From Streptomyces violaceoruber (GTDB taxonomy: Bacteria > Actinomycetota > Actinomycetes > Streptomycetales > Streptomycetaceae): DNA of 64,000 nt. Below, piece after piece: positions 42,685 to 51,829 of this stretch. The position numbers were made by a program, and so were the translations under genes. The notes under the pieces were generated by a model that saw nothing but the letters and a program-made list of their open reading frames with translations, made no database searches and was not told the DNA's origin. Location of the stretch: positions 1-64,000 of the forward strand of contig JODI01000030.1 of NCBI GenBank assembly GCA_000720805.1. The letters run 5' to 3'. Position 1 is the stretch's first letter, and each line of letters starts with the position of its first letter.

Positions 42685-43611
42685 TCAGGTCTCCGTGCGG
42701 TACATCAGGTCCGTCTCGTACGTCGTGAAGCCCAGCCGCTCGTACACCGACACCGCCGCCTTGTTGTCGGCGTCGACGTACAGCATCGCCGTCGGCAACG
42801 CCTGCCCCGCGAGATGCCGCAGCCCGATCGTGGTGAGCGCCTTGCCCAGCCCCCCGCCCTGCGCCCCCGGCCGCACCCCGAGGACGTACACCTCTCCCAG
42901 CCGCTCCTGAGCGTGGACCTTGGTCCAGTGGAAGCCGGCCAACTCCTCACCCCGGAAGGCGAGGAAGAACCCCGCCGGGTCGAACCACGGCTCGCCCTTG
43001 CGGTCGTCGAGGTCCCGCTGGGTCAGGGAGCCCTGTTCAGGATGGTGGGCGAAGGCCGCCGCGTTGACCGCGAGCCAGGCCGCGTCGTCGGCGCCGGGGA
43101 CGAAGGTCCGTACCGTCACGCCGTCGGGAAGCACCGGTTCCGGCAGGTCGAGGTCGCCCAACGACCGCCGCATCTGCCGCAGTTCGCGGAAGAGGGTCAG
43201 CCCGAGGACCTGCGCGAGATGCCGGGCGGCCGAGTGCCCGCCGTGGGCCCACACCCGCAGCCGCTTCCCGGACGCCGCGAGCAGCGCGGAGCCGAGCGCC
43301 CGCCCGTGCCCGTGCCCCCGGTGCGCGGGATGGACGACCAGCTCGGCGGCCGGCGCCTCCACGGAATCGGTGTCCTCCAGCTGGGCGTAGCCGACGAGTT
43401 CGTCGCCGGCGGTCAGCAGCAGATGGGACACCCCGGGGCGGGCGCCGCCGCGCAGCTGCAACCGGCCCTGTTCGGACACCGCCTGCTGACCGTCGCCGCG
43501 CGCGGCCTCGGCGAGCAGCCCGAGCACGGCCTCGGTCTGCTCCTCGGTGAGCTCGGAAAGGGTCTCGATGGAGCGGGGGATGCCGGGGCGTGCGGTGTCG
43601 TCGCTGGTCAT
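42685..43611 (-). CDS. mshD: Mycothiol synthase
   Basis: Protein of 308 aa with two GNAT domains in tandem, which is the MshD plan. The N-terminal one has AELVVHPAHRGHGHGRALGS and the C-terminal, active one has YVLGVRPGAQGGGLGKALTT plus MLYVDADNKAAVSVYERLGF. It acetylates cysteinyl-glucosaminyl-inositol with acetyl-CoA in the last step of mycothiol synthesis, the actinobacterial thiol. ATG 43611 is the conserved-looking start. No other msh gene is adjacent, as is usual. Confidence 0.95.
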   Translation of the reverse strand: MTSDDTARPGIPRSIETLSELTEEQTEAVLGLLAEAARGDGQQAVSEQGRLQLRGGARPGVSHLLLTAGDELVGYAQLEDTDSVEAPAAELVVHPAHRGHGHGRALGSALLAASGKRLRVWAHGGHSAARHLAQVLGLTLFRELRQMRRSLGDLDLPEPVLPDGVTVRTFVPGADDAAWLAVNAAAFAHHPEQGSLTQRDLDDRKGEPWFDPAGFFLAFRGEELAGFHWTKVHAQERLGEVYVLGVRPGAQGGGLGKALTTIGLRHLAGQALPTAMLYVDADNKAAVSVYERLGFTTYETDLMYRTET

Positions 43612-43757
43612 GCGTACGAGGGTAAGGGGAGGTCCGGGCAAAGTGGCGGCAAAGAAGCAATCAGGATGTAACCAGGAAACCCCTGTCGCGCTACGCGCGT
43701 TGACCCTAGGCTGCGCCCGAACGGGGCCACTACCTCAGCTGAATCACAGGGGGGCGT

Positions 43758-45593
43758 ATGCCAGCCAATTCCCGGTCGCACCAGCAGGACGCGGTGCGCC
43801 GCAGACGTCGTACGTACCGTCTGGTGGCCGCGGCCGCCGGCCTCGTCACGGTCGGCGCCCTGACCGCCGCGCTGCCGGGCACGGCGAGCGCGAGCTCGGC
43901 GGCCGGCGTCAAGGGCAAACCGGGCGCTCATGGGCCGGGCCGCTACCAGGACGTACAACTGCTGTCCTTCAACGACCTGCACGGCAACCTGGAGCCGCCG
44001 TCCGGTTCCTCCGGCCGGGTCACCGAACTCCAGGCGGACGGCACCACGAAGACGATCGACGCGGGCGGTGTCGAGTACCTCGCCACGCATCTGCGCGAGG
44101 CCCGCAAGGGCAACCCGTACTCCATCACCGCGGCCGGCGGCGACATGGTCGGCGCCTCCCCGCTGATCTCGGGCCTCTTCCACGACGAGCCCACCATCGA
44201 GGCGCTGAACAAGCTCGACCTGGACGTCACGTCCGTCGGCAACCACGAGTTCGACGAGGGCGCCAAGGAACTCGGCCGGCTGCAGAACGGCGGCTGTCAC
44301 CCGACCGCCGGCTGCTACACCGACAAGAGGTTCAAGGGCGCCAACTTCCCCTACCTCGCGGCGAACGTGCTGGACGAGAAGACCGGTAAGCCGATCCTCA
44401 AGCCGTACTGGGTGTGGAAAAACAAGGGCGTCAAGGTCGGCTTCATCGGCGTGACCCTGGAGGACACCCCGGGCGTCGTCTCCGCCGAGGGCGTCAAGGG
44501 CCTCAAGTTCAAGGACGAGGTCGAGACGATCAACAAGTACGCCAAGGTGCTGCAGAAGCAGGGCGTCAGGTCGATCGTGGCCCTCATCCACGAGGGCGGG
44601 CTCCCGGCCTCCTCCTCGTACAACTACGACTGCGACGCGTCCGGCGCGGGCAACGGCATCTCCGGCCCGATCGTCGACATCGCCAAGAACATCACGCCGC
44701 AGGTGGACGCCCTGGTCACCGGCCACACCCACGCGGCGTACGTCTGCACCATCCCGGACCCGGCGGGCAAGCCGCGCATGGTCACCTCGGCCGCGTCCTT
44801 CGGCCGCCTCTACACGGACACCACGCTGACCTACGACCGCTGGACGGGTGACATCGCCCGTACGTCCGTGAAGTCGGCGAACCACGTGGTCACCCGGACC
44901 GTCCCCAAGGCGACGGACATGACCGAGCTGATCGGCAGGTGGAACACCCTCGCCGCGCCCATCGGCAACCGCCCGATCGGATACATCTCCGCCGACGTTC
45001 CGAACACCGGCACCGAGTCCCCCATGGGCGACCTGATCGCCGACGCCCAGCTCTGGTACGGCAAGGAACTCGACGCCGGAACCGACCTCGCGCTCATGAA
45101 CCCCGGCGGGGTCCGGGCCGGCCTCACCTACGCGGCCAAGGGCAGCGAGGGCGACGGCGTGGTGACGTACGCCGAGGGCTTCACCGTGCAGCCGTTCTCC
45201 AACACGGTGAACCTCCAGGACTTCACCGGCGCCCAGCTGATCCAGGTCCTCAAGGAGCAGGTCAGCGGCACCAACACAGCATCGCCGAAGATCCTCCAGC
45301 CGTCCGCGAACCTGACGTACGCGCTGGACCTCACCAAGTCCGGTGCGGACCGGGTCGTCACCGACTCCATCAGGCTGAACGGCACGGCCATCGACCCGGC
45401 GGCCACCTACCGCGTCGCGACGAACAGCTTCCTCGCGGGCGGCGGCGACGGCTTCACCACGCTGGGCCAGGGCACGAACGACCTCGTCGGCACCGACGAT
45501 CTGACGGCTCTGGAGCAGTACCTGACGGCCAACTCCTCGGCCGCCGGCCCGATCGCACCGCCGGCGACGAACCGGATCACGATCGTTCAGTAG
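43758..45593 (+). CDS. Secreted bifunctional 5'-nucleotidase / metallophosphoesterase
   Basis: Protein of 611 aa. A basic leader and signal end near GTASASS. The metallophosphoesterase domain has FNDLHGNLEP (71-80), SVGNHEFDEGAKEL and VTGHTHAAYVC with the metal-binding Asp/His/Asn. The C-terminal 5'-nucleotidase domain has MNPGGVRAGLTY and YAEGFTVQPFSN, and near the end NSFLAGGGDGFTTL. It would release phosphate from extracellular nucleotides or UDP-sugars. GGGGGG lies before the ATG. No PHO box was recognised upstream. Confidence 0.95.
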   Translation: MPANSRSHQQDAVRRRRRTYRLVAAAAGLVTVGALTAALPGTASASSAAGVKGKPGAHGPGRYQDVQLLSFNDLHGNLEPPSGSSGRVTELQADGTTKTIDAGGVEYLATHLREARKGNPYSITAAGGDMVGASPLISGLFHDEPTIEALNKLDLDVTSVGNHEFDEGAKELGRLQNGGCHPTAGCYTDKRFKGANFPYLAANVLDEKTGKPILKPYWVWKNKGVKVGFIGVTLEDTPGVVSAEGVKGLKFKDEVETINKYAKVLQKQGVRSIVALIHEGGLPASSSYNYDCDASGAGNGISGPIVDIAKNITPQVDALVTGHTHAAYVCTIPDPAGKPRMVTSAASFGRLYTDTTLTYDRWTGDIARTSVKSANHVVTRTVPKATDMTELIGRWNTLAAPIGNRPIGYISADVPNTGTESPMGDLIADAQLWYGKELDAGTDLALMNPGGVRAGLTYAAKGSEGDGVVTYAEGFTVQPFSNTVNLQDFTGAQLIQVLKEQVSGTNTASPKILQPSANLTYALDLTKSGADRVVTDSIRLNGTAIDPAATYRVATNSFLAGGGDGFTTLGQGTNDLVGTDDLTALEQYLTANSSAAGPIAPPATNRITIVQ

Positions 45594-45673
45594 CGGTCAC
45601 TGATTCAGTAGCGGTCGCTTGATCGTGAGCTGATGATCGTGAGCTGAGTCGCATACCTCCGGTTGAGGTTGCG

Positions 45674-45721
45674 GGTGGGGGGCACACGCATGGTCGGATG
45701 GATCGATGCGTGCCCCCCACC
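45674..45721 (+). promoter_or_regulatory. Stem-loop spanning the DUF2993 start codon
   Basis: GTGGGGGGCAC-AC-GCAT (from 45675) pairs with ATGCGTGCCCCCCAC (45706-45720), 15 bp with a 2-nt bulge; an outer G/C pair extends it. The loop holds GGATGG. It could terminate the upstream nucleotidase mRNA or mask the start codon of the next gene. Confidence 0.6.
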
Positions 45722-46914
45722 ACATACCGACGCATTCCGATGCAGACCCCTACCCGAATCCGTACGAGGAGCTGGGAGCCCTCGACGACGGTCCGTTGGA
45801 GGAGTACCCCGTGCGGGCCTCCGCGGAGGACGAGCCCTGGGCCCCACCCCACCACGGCCGAACCAGCCGCCGTAGCCGCAGGCGCGGCCGTTTCACCGGA
45901 CTCCCCTTCGCCGTCAAGGCGGTCTGCGGCCTCGCCGTCCTCGCCGCCTTCCTCACCCTCGCCGACCGCTGGGCCCTGCTCTACGCCGAGCACCGGGCGG
46001 GGGACACCCTCCGGGACCGCCTGAAGCTGAGCGCGGCGCCCGAGGTGGAGATCGGCGGCTTCCCCTTCCTCACCCAAGTCGCCGACAGCCGGCTGGACTC
46101 GGTCCGGCTGACCGTGCCGGACGTGGCCGCGGACCGCATCTCGCTGGCCCGGGTGACGGCAACGGCCCACGACGTGCGCCTGGAAGGCGACAGCCCGACC
46201 GCCGTACGCGGCGCCGGAATTCCCCGGCTGGACGGAGACGTCCTCCTCTCCTTCGACGACCTGAACCGTGAACTCGGCGCGTCCCAGGTGACGTTCACGG
46301 GGAGCGACCGGGACCGGGTCCTGGCGCGCGGCACGCTGCCGGTGGCGGGACACGACCTGAAGCTGCGGGCCGACGCCCGCATCCGCCGGACCGGCGACCG
46401 GAGCATCACCACGGAGATCGGCGGAATGCGCCTGGACATCGGTGACTTGGCGACCTACCGCCCGGGCACGCGGCCCTCGGAGGGCCTGCACCTGACCCGT
46501 GACTCCGCCGCCGCCCTCGCCGAACAGACCGGCAAGGCGAAGGCGCTGCTGGCGGTCCCCTCAGTCGTACGGGCGCTGGGCGTGCCCGACACCGACGTAC
46601 GGCAGGCGCTGCGCTCGGACACCGAACTGTCCCGCCTGACCGGCCGCCCCCGCTTCGTCCACCAGGCCATGCGACTCAACCTCGCCGACCTGGCCCTGGA
46701 CCACCCCGAACTGCTCGAACGCCTCGGCTTCGACCCGGCCTTGCTGAACGCCCTGCCCCGCCTGACCCGACCGGTTCTCGCCGACCGACTCTCCCTGGGC
46801 TTGCGCCTGCCGAAGCCGGACCAGGGGGAACTGCGGCTGCGGGACGTGCGGGTGAAGAAGGAGGGGATCCAGGTACGGGTCGAGGGGTCGGGGCTGCGGG
46901 TCGGCGGCTCCTGA
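45706..46914 (+). CDS. DUF2993 (LmeA-like) membrane-anchored protein
   Basis: Protein of 402 aa with a cytoplasmic N terminus rich in acidic and Arg residues, one membrane helix (AVCGLAVLAAFLTLADRW) and an external DUF2993 domain from about 105: VEIGGFPFLTQVADSRLDSV, TARDVRLEGD-type strand and GSDRDRVLARGTLPVAG. DUF2993 proteins bind lipids in the envelope. The start ATG lies in a stem-loop; GTG 45811 has a much better site (GGAGGAG, 6 nt) and could be the true start. The 3' end is duplicated at 52521. Confidence 0.82.
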   Translation: MRAPHHIPTHSDADPYPNPYEELGALDDGPLEEYPVRASAEDEPWAPPHHGRTSRRSRRRGRFTGLPFAVKAVCGLAVLAAFLTLADRWALLYAEHRAGDTLRDRLKLSAAPEVEIGGFPFLTQVADSRLDSVRLTVPDVAADRISLARVTATAHDVRLEGDSPTAVRGAGIPRLDGDVLLSFDDLNRELGASQVTFTGSDRDRVLARGTLPVAGHDLKLRADARIRRTGDRSITTEIGGMRLDIGDLATYRPGTRPSEGLHLTRDSAAALAEQTGKAKALLAVPSVVRALGVPDTDVRQALRSDTELSRLTGRPRFVHQAMRLNLADLALDHPELLERLGFDPALLNALPRLTRPVLADRLSLGLRLPKPDQGELRLRDVRVKKEGIQVRVEGSGLRVGGS

Positions 46915-47031
46915 CGGCGTACTTTCCGTGTGAGTCGCGCGGAAGGGCTGGGCGTCCGGCTGTTCAGGCCCGTTTGGGCCCGGTGATCTCTTCACCGATC
47001 ACGAAACCCTTGGCCGGGCCTTCGGGGATGG
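46898..47031. repeat. About 135-bp direct repeat, left copy (island boundary)
   Basis: This segment spans the last codons of the DUF2993 gene, the intergenic DNA and, on the minus strand, the last 21 codons of a Uma2 gene (IPEGPAKGFVIGEEITGPKR). It matches 52521-52655 with about 11 differences, mostly silent in the Uma2 part. The rest of that Uma2 copy is missing. Confidence 0.9.
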
Positions 47032-47262
47032 GAGAACTCCTCGCACCCCATCAGGGACGTCACCTTCGCCGAGGACGCCTCCACCGTCCACACCGGGACC
47101 GCACCTCGCGCCATGGCGAGCCTCCGCAACCTCGCCATCGGCGTACTGAAAACCCTCGGAGCCGACAACATCGCCAAGACCATCCGAGCCATCCGCGACT
47201 ACCCAGAACGAGCACTTCCGATCCTGGGCATAACCAACACCCCGGACACTCAAGGAACTTGA
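47032..47262 (+). mobile_element. ISAs1-family transposase, 3' remnant
   Basis: An open frame of 76 codons begins at once after the left direct repeat: ENSSHPIRDVTFAEDAS, then RAMASLRNLAIGVLKTLG and RDYPERALPILGI. This is the C-terminal end of an ISAs1-type (H-repeat) transposase, where RDVTF-x-ED and LRNLAI are conserved. The first 80% of the gene and any left inverted repeat are gone, so it is a dead fragment. Its cut edge coincides with the repeat boundary. Confidence 0.78.
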
Positions 47263-47798
47263 TCAAGCCCTGCCATGACGATGCTCAATCGGGACGACTA
47301 CGGGCCGGTGATGGACCGTAATGGCGAATTGGCCTCATGGCGTTGCCCGGGTATTCCGGGGAGAGGACTCGGCGGGGAACCAGTGCGGTGATGGAACGGA
47401 GAGGACGGTCGCGGGAGCGCGGTGGATCTGGACGGTACTGGGTGACGTCTCCGCACCGAGCCGCTGCCACCCGGTTCGGCATCGGTGACGCCAGGGGCGT
47501 CGACTGCGCCGAGCAAGGCGCGGCGGAAAACGGCTGCGGCCACCGTCCTCGCGTCCTCCCCGCCCCGGTCGGCTGGCGAGACCGCACCTGTCGAAGGTTC
47601 CCGGATTTCCGCATTCCGTGGGCGAGTCGTGGATTCAGCTGCGCACCCCTTTCCCTTCAGTCCCTGACGGAACTTCAGCCCTTCGTAAGGAAAAGTCGAG
47701 CAAGCCCAAATTACGTCAGGCAGCGCGATCGGCTTTTTTAGGACTTTACCTGCCGGAGGAACCGCGAAATCGTTTCTCCGTATCTACGATCGCAAGCT
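47263..47798 (+). other. Leader region of the oxidase operon
   Basis: About 535 bp with no convincing gene. The last 120 bp are unusually A/T-rich for this chromosome (CGGCTTTTTTAGGACTTTAC at about 47729-47748) and probably contain the promoter. CCGGAGGAACCG lies 38 nt before the oxidase ATG, too far to be its ribosome site. No palindromic operator was recognised. Confidence 0.45.
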
Positions 47799-49850
47799 AT
47801 GACCGACACTCCACGGGACAACTCCGCCACTCGTGCGCGTTGGCAGACATGTCTCAGGCTCGCCCGCGAACTCCTCCTCGTCGGACCGGACAACGAAGAC
47901 CTCAAACTCGGTTATCTCCACACCCTGATAGACACGGGCCGCCTCGGCCCCACCCACCATCCGCGCAAGAAGATCCTCATCATCGGCGCCGGCATCACCG
48001 GCCTCGTCGCCGGCCGATTACTCAAGGACGCCGGCCACGACGTCACCATCCTGGAGGCCAATGCCAGCCGCGTCGGCGGACGCATCAAGACCTTCCGTGC
48101 CACCAAGCACCACCAGCCCTTCGACGACCCCGCGCAGTACGCCGAGGCCGGCGCCATGCGGCTGCCCGACTTCCACCCGCTCGTCCTCGCCCTCGTGGAC
48201 AAGCTCGGGCTCGGCCGTCGCCAGTTCTACAACGTGGACGTCGACCCCTCCACCGGCAGCGGTCCCGACGTCCCCGTCCCTCCGGTGACGTACACCTCCT
48301 TCACCGGCCGGACATGGACGTTCGGCGACGACAGCCCCGACTTCCGCGAACCCGACAAGCGCGGCAACGCCTGGGTCCGCGCCAACCGCGTCCAGGTGCG
48401 GCGTGCCGACTACAACGCCGGTCCCGAACGGGTCAACGAGGGCTTCCACCTCACCGACGACGAAGTCCGCGCCCCCGTCGTGAAGATGGTCGACGACGCG
48501 CTGGAGGCCGTACGCGACTACTACTCCGACATCGTCGACGGGAAGCGTGTCAACAAGCCGTTCGACGAGTGGGTCGAGGGCTGGGCCAGGGTGATCCGCG
48601 ACTTCGACGGCTACTCGATGGGCGGCTTCCTGCGGGACCACGCCGGGCTCAGCGACGAGGCGATCGAGGCCGTCGGAACCCTCGAGAACATGTCCTCACG
48701 GCTGCACCTCTCCTTCTTCCACAGCTTCCTGAGCCGCAGCGACATCAACTCCACCGTCCGCTACTGGGAGATACCCGGCGGCAGCTGGCGCCTGCCGCAC
48801 GCCCTCCACCAGGGTCTGCGCGACGAGGTGCGGCTGGGCCACCGCATGATCCGCCTCGAGTACCACGACCCCAGTCGCGACGCCGACCCCGAGGGCACCG
48901 GCGCCGTCGGGCCCGACGGACGGGGCGTGGCCGTGCAGACCGTCGCCGAGAACGACCCGCAGGCCCCGCCGCGGCTGTGGACCGGGGACCTGGCGATCGT
49001 CACCATCCCGTTCTCCGCCCTGCGCTTCGTGGAGATCGTCCCGTCGATGTCGTACAAGAAGCGCCGCGCCATCATCGAGACCCACTACGACCAGGCCACC
49101 AAGGTGCTGGTGGAGTTCAGCCACCGGTGGTGGGAGTTCACCGAGGACGACTGGCGCGAGGAGCTGGACCGCATCTCGCCGGGGCTGTACGAGCACTACC
49201 GGCAGGGCGCCGACGCCGACACCGGTCTGACGATCGTCACAACGGACACCGGGCCCACCCTCGCTTTCTCCGGCCTGCTCGGTGCCGCGGTCAAGGACAG
49301 CGGCGTCACCGAGGAGATGCGGCAGATCGACAGCACCCTGCCGCTGCGCGGCCCCGCGGTCCGCCCCGCCACCCACTGCTTCGGAGGCGGCTCCGCCACC
49401 GACAACCCCAACCGGTTCATGTACTACCCGTCGCACCGGGTCGAGGGCAGCACCGGCGGCGTGGTGCTCGCCTCGTACTGCTGGTCCGACGACGCCGCAC
49501 GCTGGGACTCCATGCGGAACGCGGAGCGCTACGTCTATGCACTGCGCAACCTCCAGGCCCTGCACGGCCGCCGCATCGAGGTCTTCTTCACCGGCCGGGG
49601 CGCCACCAAGAGCTGGGCCCGCGACCCGTACGCCTTCGGCGAGGCAGCCATCTACACCGCGCACCAGATGACCAGCTTCCACCTGGACGTCTCCCGCCCC
49701 GAAGGCCCCGTGCACTTCGCGGGAGAGCACACCTCCCTCAAGCACGCCTGGATCGAGGGCGCCCTGGAGAGCGCCCTCCGTGCCGCCGTCGCCGTCCACC
49801 AGGCCCCGCCGGTCACCACCCAGGGCCCGAACGAGGAGACCTACTCGTGA
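47799..49850 (+). CDS. L-glutamate-oxidase-like flavoprotein amine oxidase
   Basis: Protein of 683 aa. The dinucleotide motif is [16 protein letters not shown] (about 60-75), followed by [14 protein letters not shown] and the C-terminal [20 protein letters not shown]. It aligns by eye nearly end to end with Streptomyces L-glutamate oxidase (LGOX). The residues known there for substrate binding appear at R121 (AGAMRLP), R301 and H308 ([12 protein letters not shown]); the equivalent of R301 contacts the glutamate side-chain carboxylate. Predicted reaction: L-glutamate + O2 to 2-oxoglutarate, NH3 and H2O2. No classical signal peptide. Coupled by GTGA overlap to the decarboxylase gene. Confidence 0.88.
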   Translation: MTDTPRDNSATRARWQTCLRLARELLLVGPDNEDLKLGYLHTLIDTGRLGPTHHPRKKILIIGAGITGLVAGRLLKDAGHDVTILEANASRVGGRIKTFRATKHHQPFDDPAQYAEAGAMRLPDFHPLVLALVDKLGLGRRQFYNVDVDPSTGSGPDVPVPPVTYTSFTGRTWTFGDDSPDFREPDKRGNAWVRANRVQVRRADYNAGPERVNEGFHLTDDEVRAPVVKMVDDALEAVRDYYSDIVDGKRVNKPFDEWVEGWARVIRDFDGYSMGGFLRDHAGLSDEAIEAVGTLENMSSRLHLSFFHSFLSRSDINSTVRYWEIPGGSWRLPHALHQGLRDEVRLGHRMIRLEYHDPSRDADPEGTGAVGPDGRGVAVQTVAENDPQAPPRLWTGDLAIVTIPFSALRFVEIVPSMSYKKRRAIIETHYDQATKVLVEFSHRWWEFTEDDWREELDRISPGLYEHYRQGADADTGLTIVTTDTGPTLAFSGLLGAAVKDSGVTEEMRQIDSTLPLRGPAVRPATHCFGGGSATDNPNRFMYYPSHRVEGSTGGVVLASYCWSDDAARWDSMRNAERYVYALRNLQALHGRRIEVFFTGRGATKSWARDPYAFGEAAIYTAHQMTSFHLDVSRPEGPVHFAGEHTSLKHAWIEGALESALRAAVAVHQAPPVTTQGPNEETYS

Positions 49851-51703
49851 CCGCGATCACCCCCGAGTGCACGGTCGCCCGCTACCTCGCCCTCCGCCTG
49901 GCCGAGCTGGGCATCACCCACCTGTTCGGCGTCCCCGGCAACCACCTGGGCCCGTTCCTGACCACCCTGCGGGCCGAGGGCGACATCGAGTGGGTCGGCA
50001 CCCCCACCGAGGGCGGCGCGGGCCAGGCCGCCGACGCCTACGCCCGCATCCACGGCGTCGGCGCGGCCGCGGTCACCTACAGCGTCGGCGCGTTCAACCT
50101 GCTGGGCGCCTGCGGCGGCGCCTACGTCGAGCAGGTCCCGCTGGTCGCCATCAACGCCTCCCCGCCCTACGAGCAGTGGCAGAACTACCGCGCGCTCGGC
50201 CTGCTCACCTCACACATGAGCCCTCGCCCGGAGAGCAACCTGGACGCCTACCGGCAGGTCACCGTGGACGCGCAGGTCATCTCCAACCCGGGCCTCGCCG
50301 GCGGCCAGATCGACGCCGCGCTCACCGCGTGCCTCTCCGAGCGCAGGCCGGTCTACCTGGAGGTCATGGAGGACCTGTGGGACGAGCCCTGCGCCGAGCC
50401 CGAGGAGCCGATCCTCCGCCGCGAGCGACCGTTCAGCGCGCGCAACCAGGCCATGCTGGACGACGCCGTGCACGCGATCCTCTCCCTGATCGGGGAGCAC
50501 CCCGGCCCGGACGGCAGGCCCCGCCCGATCGTGTGGGCCGGCGAGGAGATCGCCCGGTTCGACCTCGGCGGGCGGCTCGCCGACCTGGCGGAGGCGACCG
50601 GAGTGCCGTTCTGCACCACCGTCGGTGCCAAGGCCGTCGTCGACGAGGACCTGCCGCAGTTCCACGGCGTCTACAACGGCCACGCCAGCCACCCGGACGT
50701 GCACTGGATCTTCAAGGACTGGGCCACCTGCCGGATCGGGCTCGGTGCCTGGTCCACGTCGAAGAACCTCGGCGGCGAGCAGTGCGTCGGCACCGACTGG
50801 GTGATGGCCGCGAACGGCGGCGTCAGCGTCGGCACCTCCTACTTCCCCGACGTCCAGCTCGAACAGCTGCTGCCCGCCCTCCAGGACGCGCTGGTGAAGA
50901 GCTACGGCTCCGGGGGCCTGGCCGCCGACTACTACGCCGAGGCCCACGCCCACCACGGGGCGCCCGACCACCGCCCCGCCGGCCTGGCGAACCACCGCGC
51001 CTCACTCCGTGTCTCCGGCCGGCCGTCCCGGCACGACGAACGGCTCACCTACGACGGCGTGTTCGACCGGATCAACCACTTCCTGGGCCACGAGACCCGG
51101 CAGGACTGGACGGTCGTCTCCGACGCCGCGTTCTCCCTCATCGGCTCGATGAACCTGTCCCTGCCCGCGGGCGGGTTCCTGTCGCAGGTCAGCTGGCTGT
51201 CCATCGGCTGGTCGGTCGGCGCGGCCACCGGCGCGGCGCTCGCCCCGGGGCGCCGGCACGCCCGCCCGATGGTGTTCGTCGGCGACGGCGCCTTCCAGGA
51301 GACCTGTCAGGAGATCTCCACCCACACCAGGCTCGGGCTGCGGCCGGTGGTGTTCGTCATGGACAACGGACACTTCTACGGCATCGAGCAGATGCTGGTG
51401 CACCCGGCCTACTACGCCGAGCGGGGCGCCCACGCTGCCACCGACTCGGACGGCGCGGACTTCTACAACGTCCTCCACCCGTGGCACTACGACCGTCTCG
51501 CGGCCGTCTTCGCCGGCGAGAAGACCCCGGCGAACGGCGTCAACATCGCGCACACCTCCGAGCTGGACGCCCTCCTGGCCCGCCTCACCGACCCGACCGA
51601 CCCGGTCAACGCCGGACCGCTGCTGGTCCGCGTCCGTCTGCACCGGCACGACTACCCGCGAGCGATGGCGTACAAGGTGCCGAAGTCCTCCGCGACGGCC
51701 TGA
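49847..51703 (+). CDS. Thiamine-diphosphate 2-oxoacid decarboxylase-like enzyme
   Basis: Protein of 618 aa with the three-domain plan of pyruvate/indolepyruvate decarboxylases. E55 in [17 protein letters not shown] is the cofactor-activating Glu; the diphosphate-metal motif is [13 protein letters not shown] (479 on) to [11 protein letters not shown] (N507), and E514 matches the second catalytic Glu. The His-His pair of classical pyruvate decarboxylases is not evident; the corresponding stretch reads [17 protein letters not shown] 49847 overlaps the oxidase stop by 4 nt. By context it should act on the 2-oxoacid made by the oxidase, for example 2-oxoglutarate. Other ThDP reactions such as carboligation are possible. 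Confidence 0.82.
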   Translation: MTAITPECTVARYLALRLAELGITHLFGVPGNHLGPFLTTLRAEGDIEWVGTPTEGGAGQAADAYARIHGVGAAAVTYSVGAFNLLGACGGAYVEQVPLVAINASPPYEQWQNYRALGLLTSHMSPRPESNLDAYRQVTVDAQVISNPGLAGGQIDAALTACLSERRPVYLEVMEDLWDEPCAEPEEPILRRERPFSARNQAMLDDAVHAILSLIGEHPGPDGRPRPIVWAGEEIARFDLGGRLADLAEATGVPFCTTVGAKAVVDEDLPQFHGVYNGHASHPDVHWIFKDWATCRIGLGAWSTSKNLGGEQCVGTDWVMAANGGVSVGTSYFPDVQLEQLLPALQDALVKSYGSGGLAADYYAEAHAHHGAPDHRPAGLANHRASLRVSGRPSRHDERLTYDGVFDRINHFLGHETRQDWTVVSDAAFSLIGSMNLSLPAGGFLSQVSWLSIGWSVGAATGAALAPGRRHARPMVFVGDGAFQETCQEISTHTRLGLRPVVFVMDNGHFYGIEQMLVHPAYYAERGAHAATDSDGADFYNVLHPWHYDRLAAVFAGEKTPANGVNIAHTSELDALLARLTDPTDPVNAGPLLVRVRLHRHDYPRAMAYKVPKSSATA

Positions 51704-51717
51704 CGGGCCGGAGCGTT

Positions 51718-51772
51718 CCGAGGGAAATCCGAGGCAGACCCGAGGGAAATCCGAGGGAAATCCGAGGGGAAA
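51718..51772. repeat. Five 11-bp tandem repeats before the PixA-like gene
   Basis: CCGAGGGAAAT occurs at 51718, 51740 and 51751, with variants CCGAGGCAGAC at 51729 and CCGAGGGGAAA at 51762, giving an unbroken 55-bp array of exact 11-bp period. It starts 14 nt after the decarboxylase stop and ends 57 nt before the next start. One-helical-turn spacing is what tandem activators such as SARPs or PhoP use. Confidence 0.85.
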
Positions 51773-51829
51773 AGGCGCGTGCCGAGGTGGCGCGTCTCAG
51801 GAAATTCTCGTATTCGAAGGAGGCAGGAA

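Noticed and set aside
47618..49846. Very long open frame on the plus strand (to 51703) that covers the oxidase gene in another phase
   Set aside because: Only its last part, from GTG 49847, is the real decarboxylase gene. The earlier part is Arg/Pro-rich shadow of the oxidase gene, a common effect of high G+C codon bias.
51718..51772. CRISPR array
   Set aside because: Units are 11 bp without spacers and no cas genes are present. The 14-bp array at 4480 and the 29-bp array at 30991 likewise lack unique spacers.
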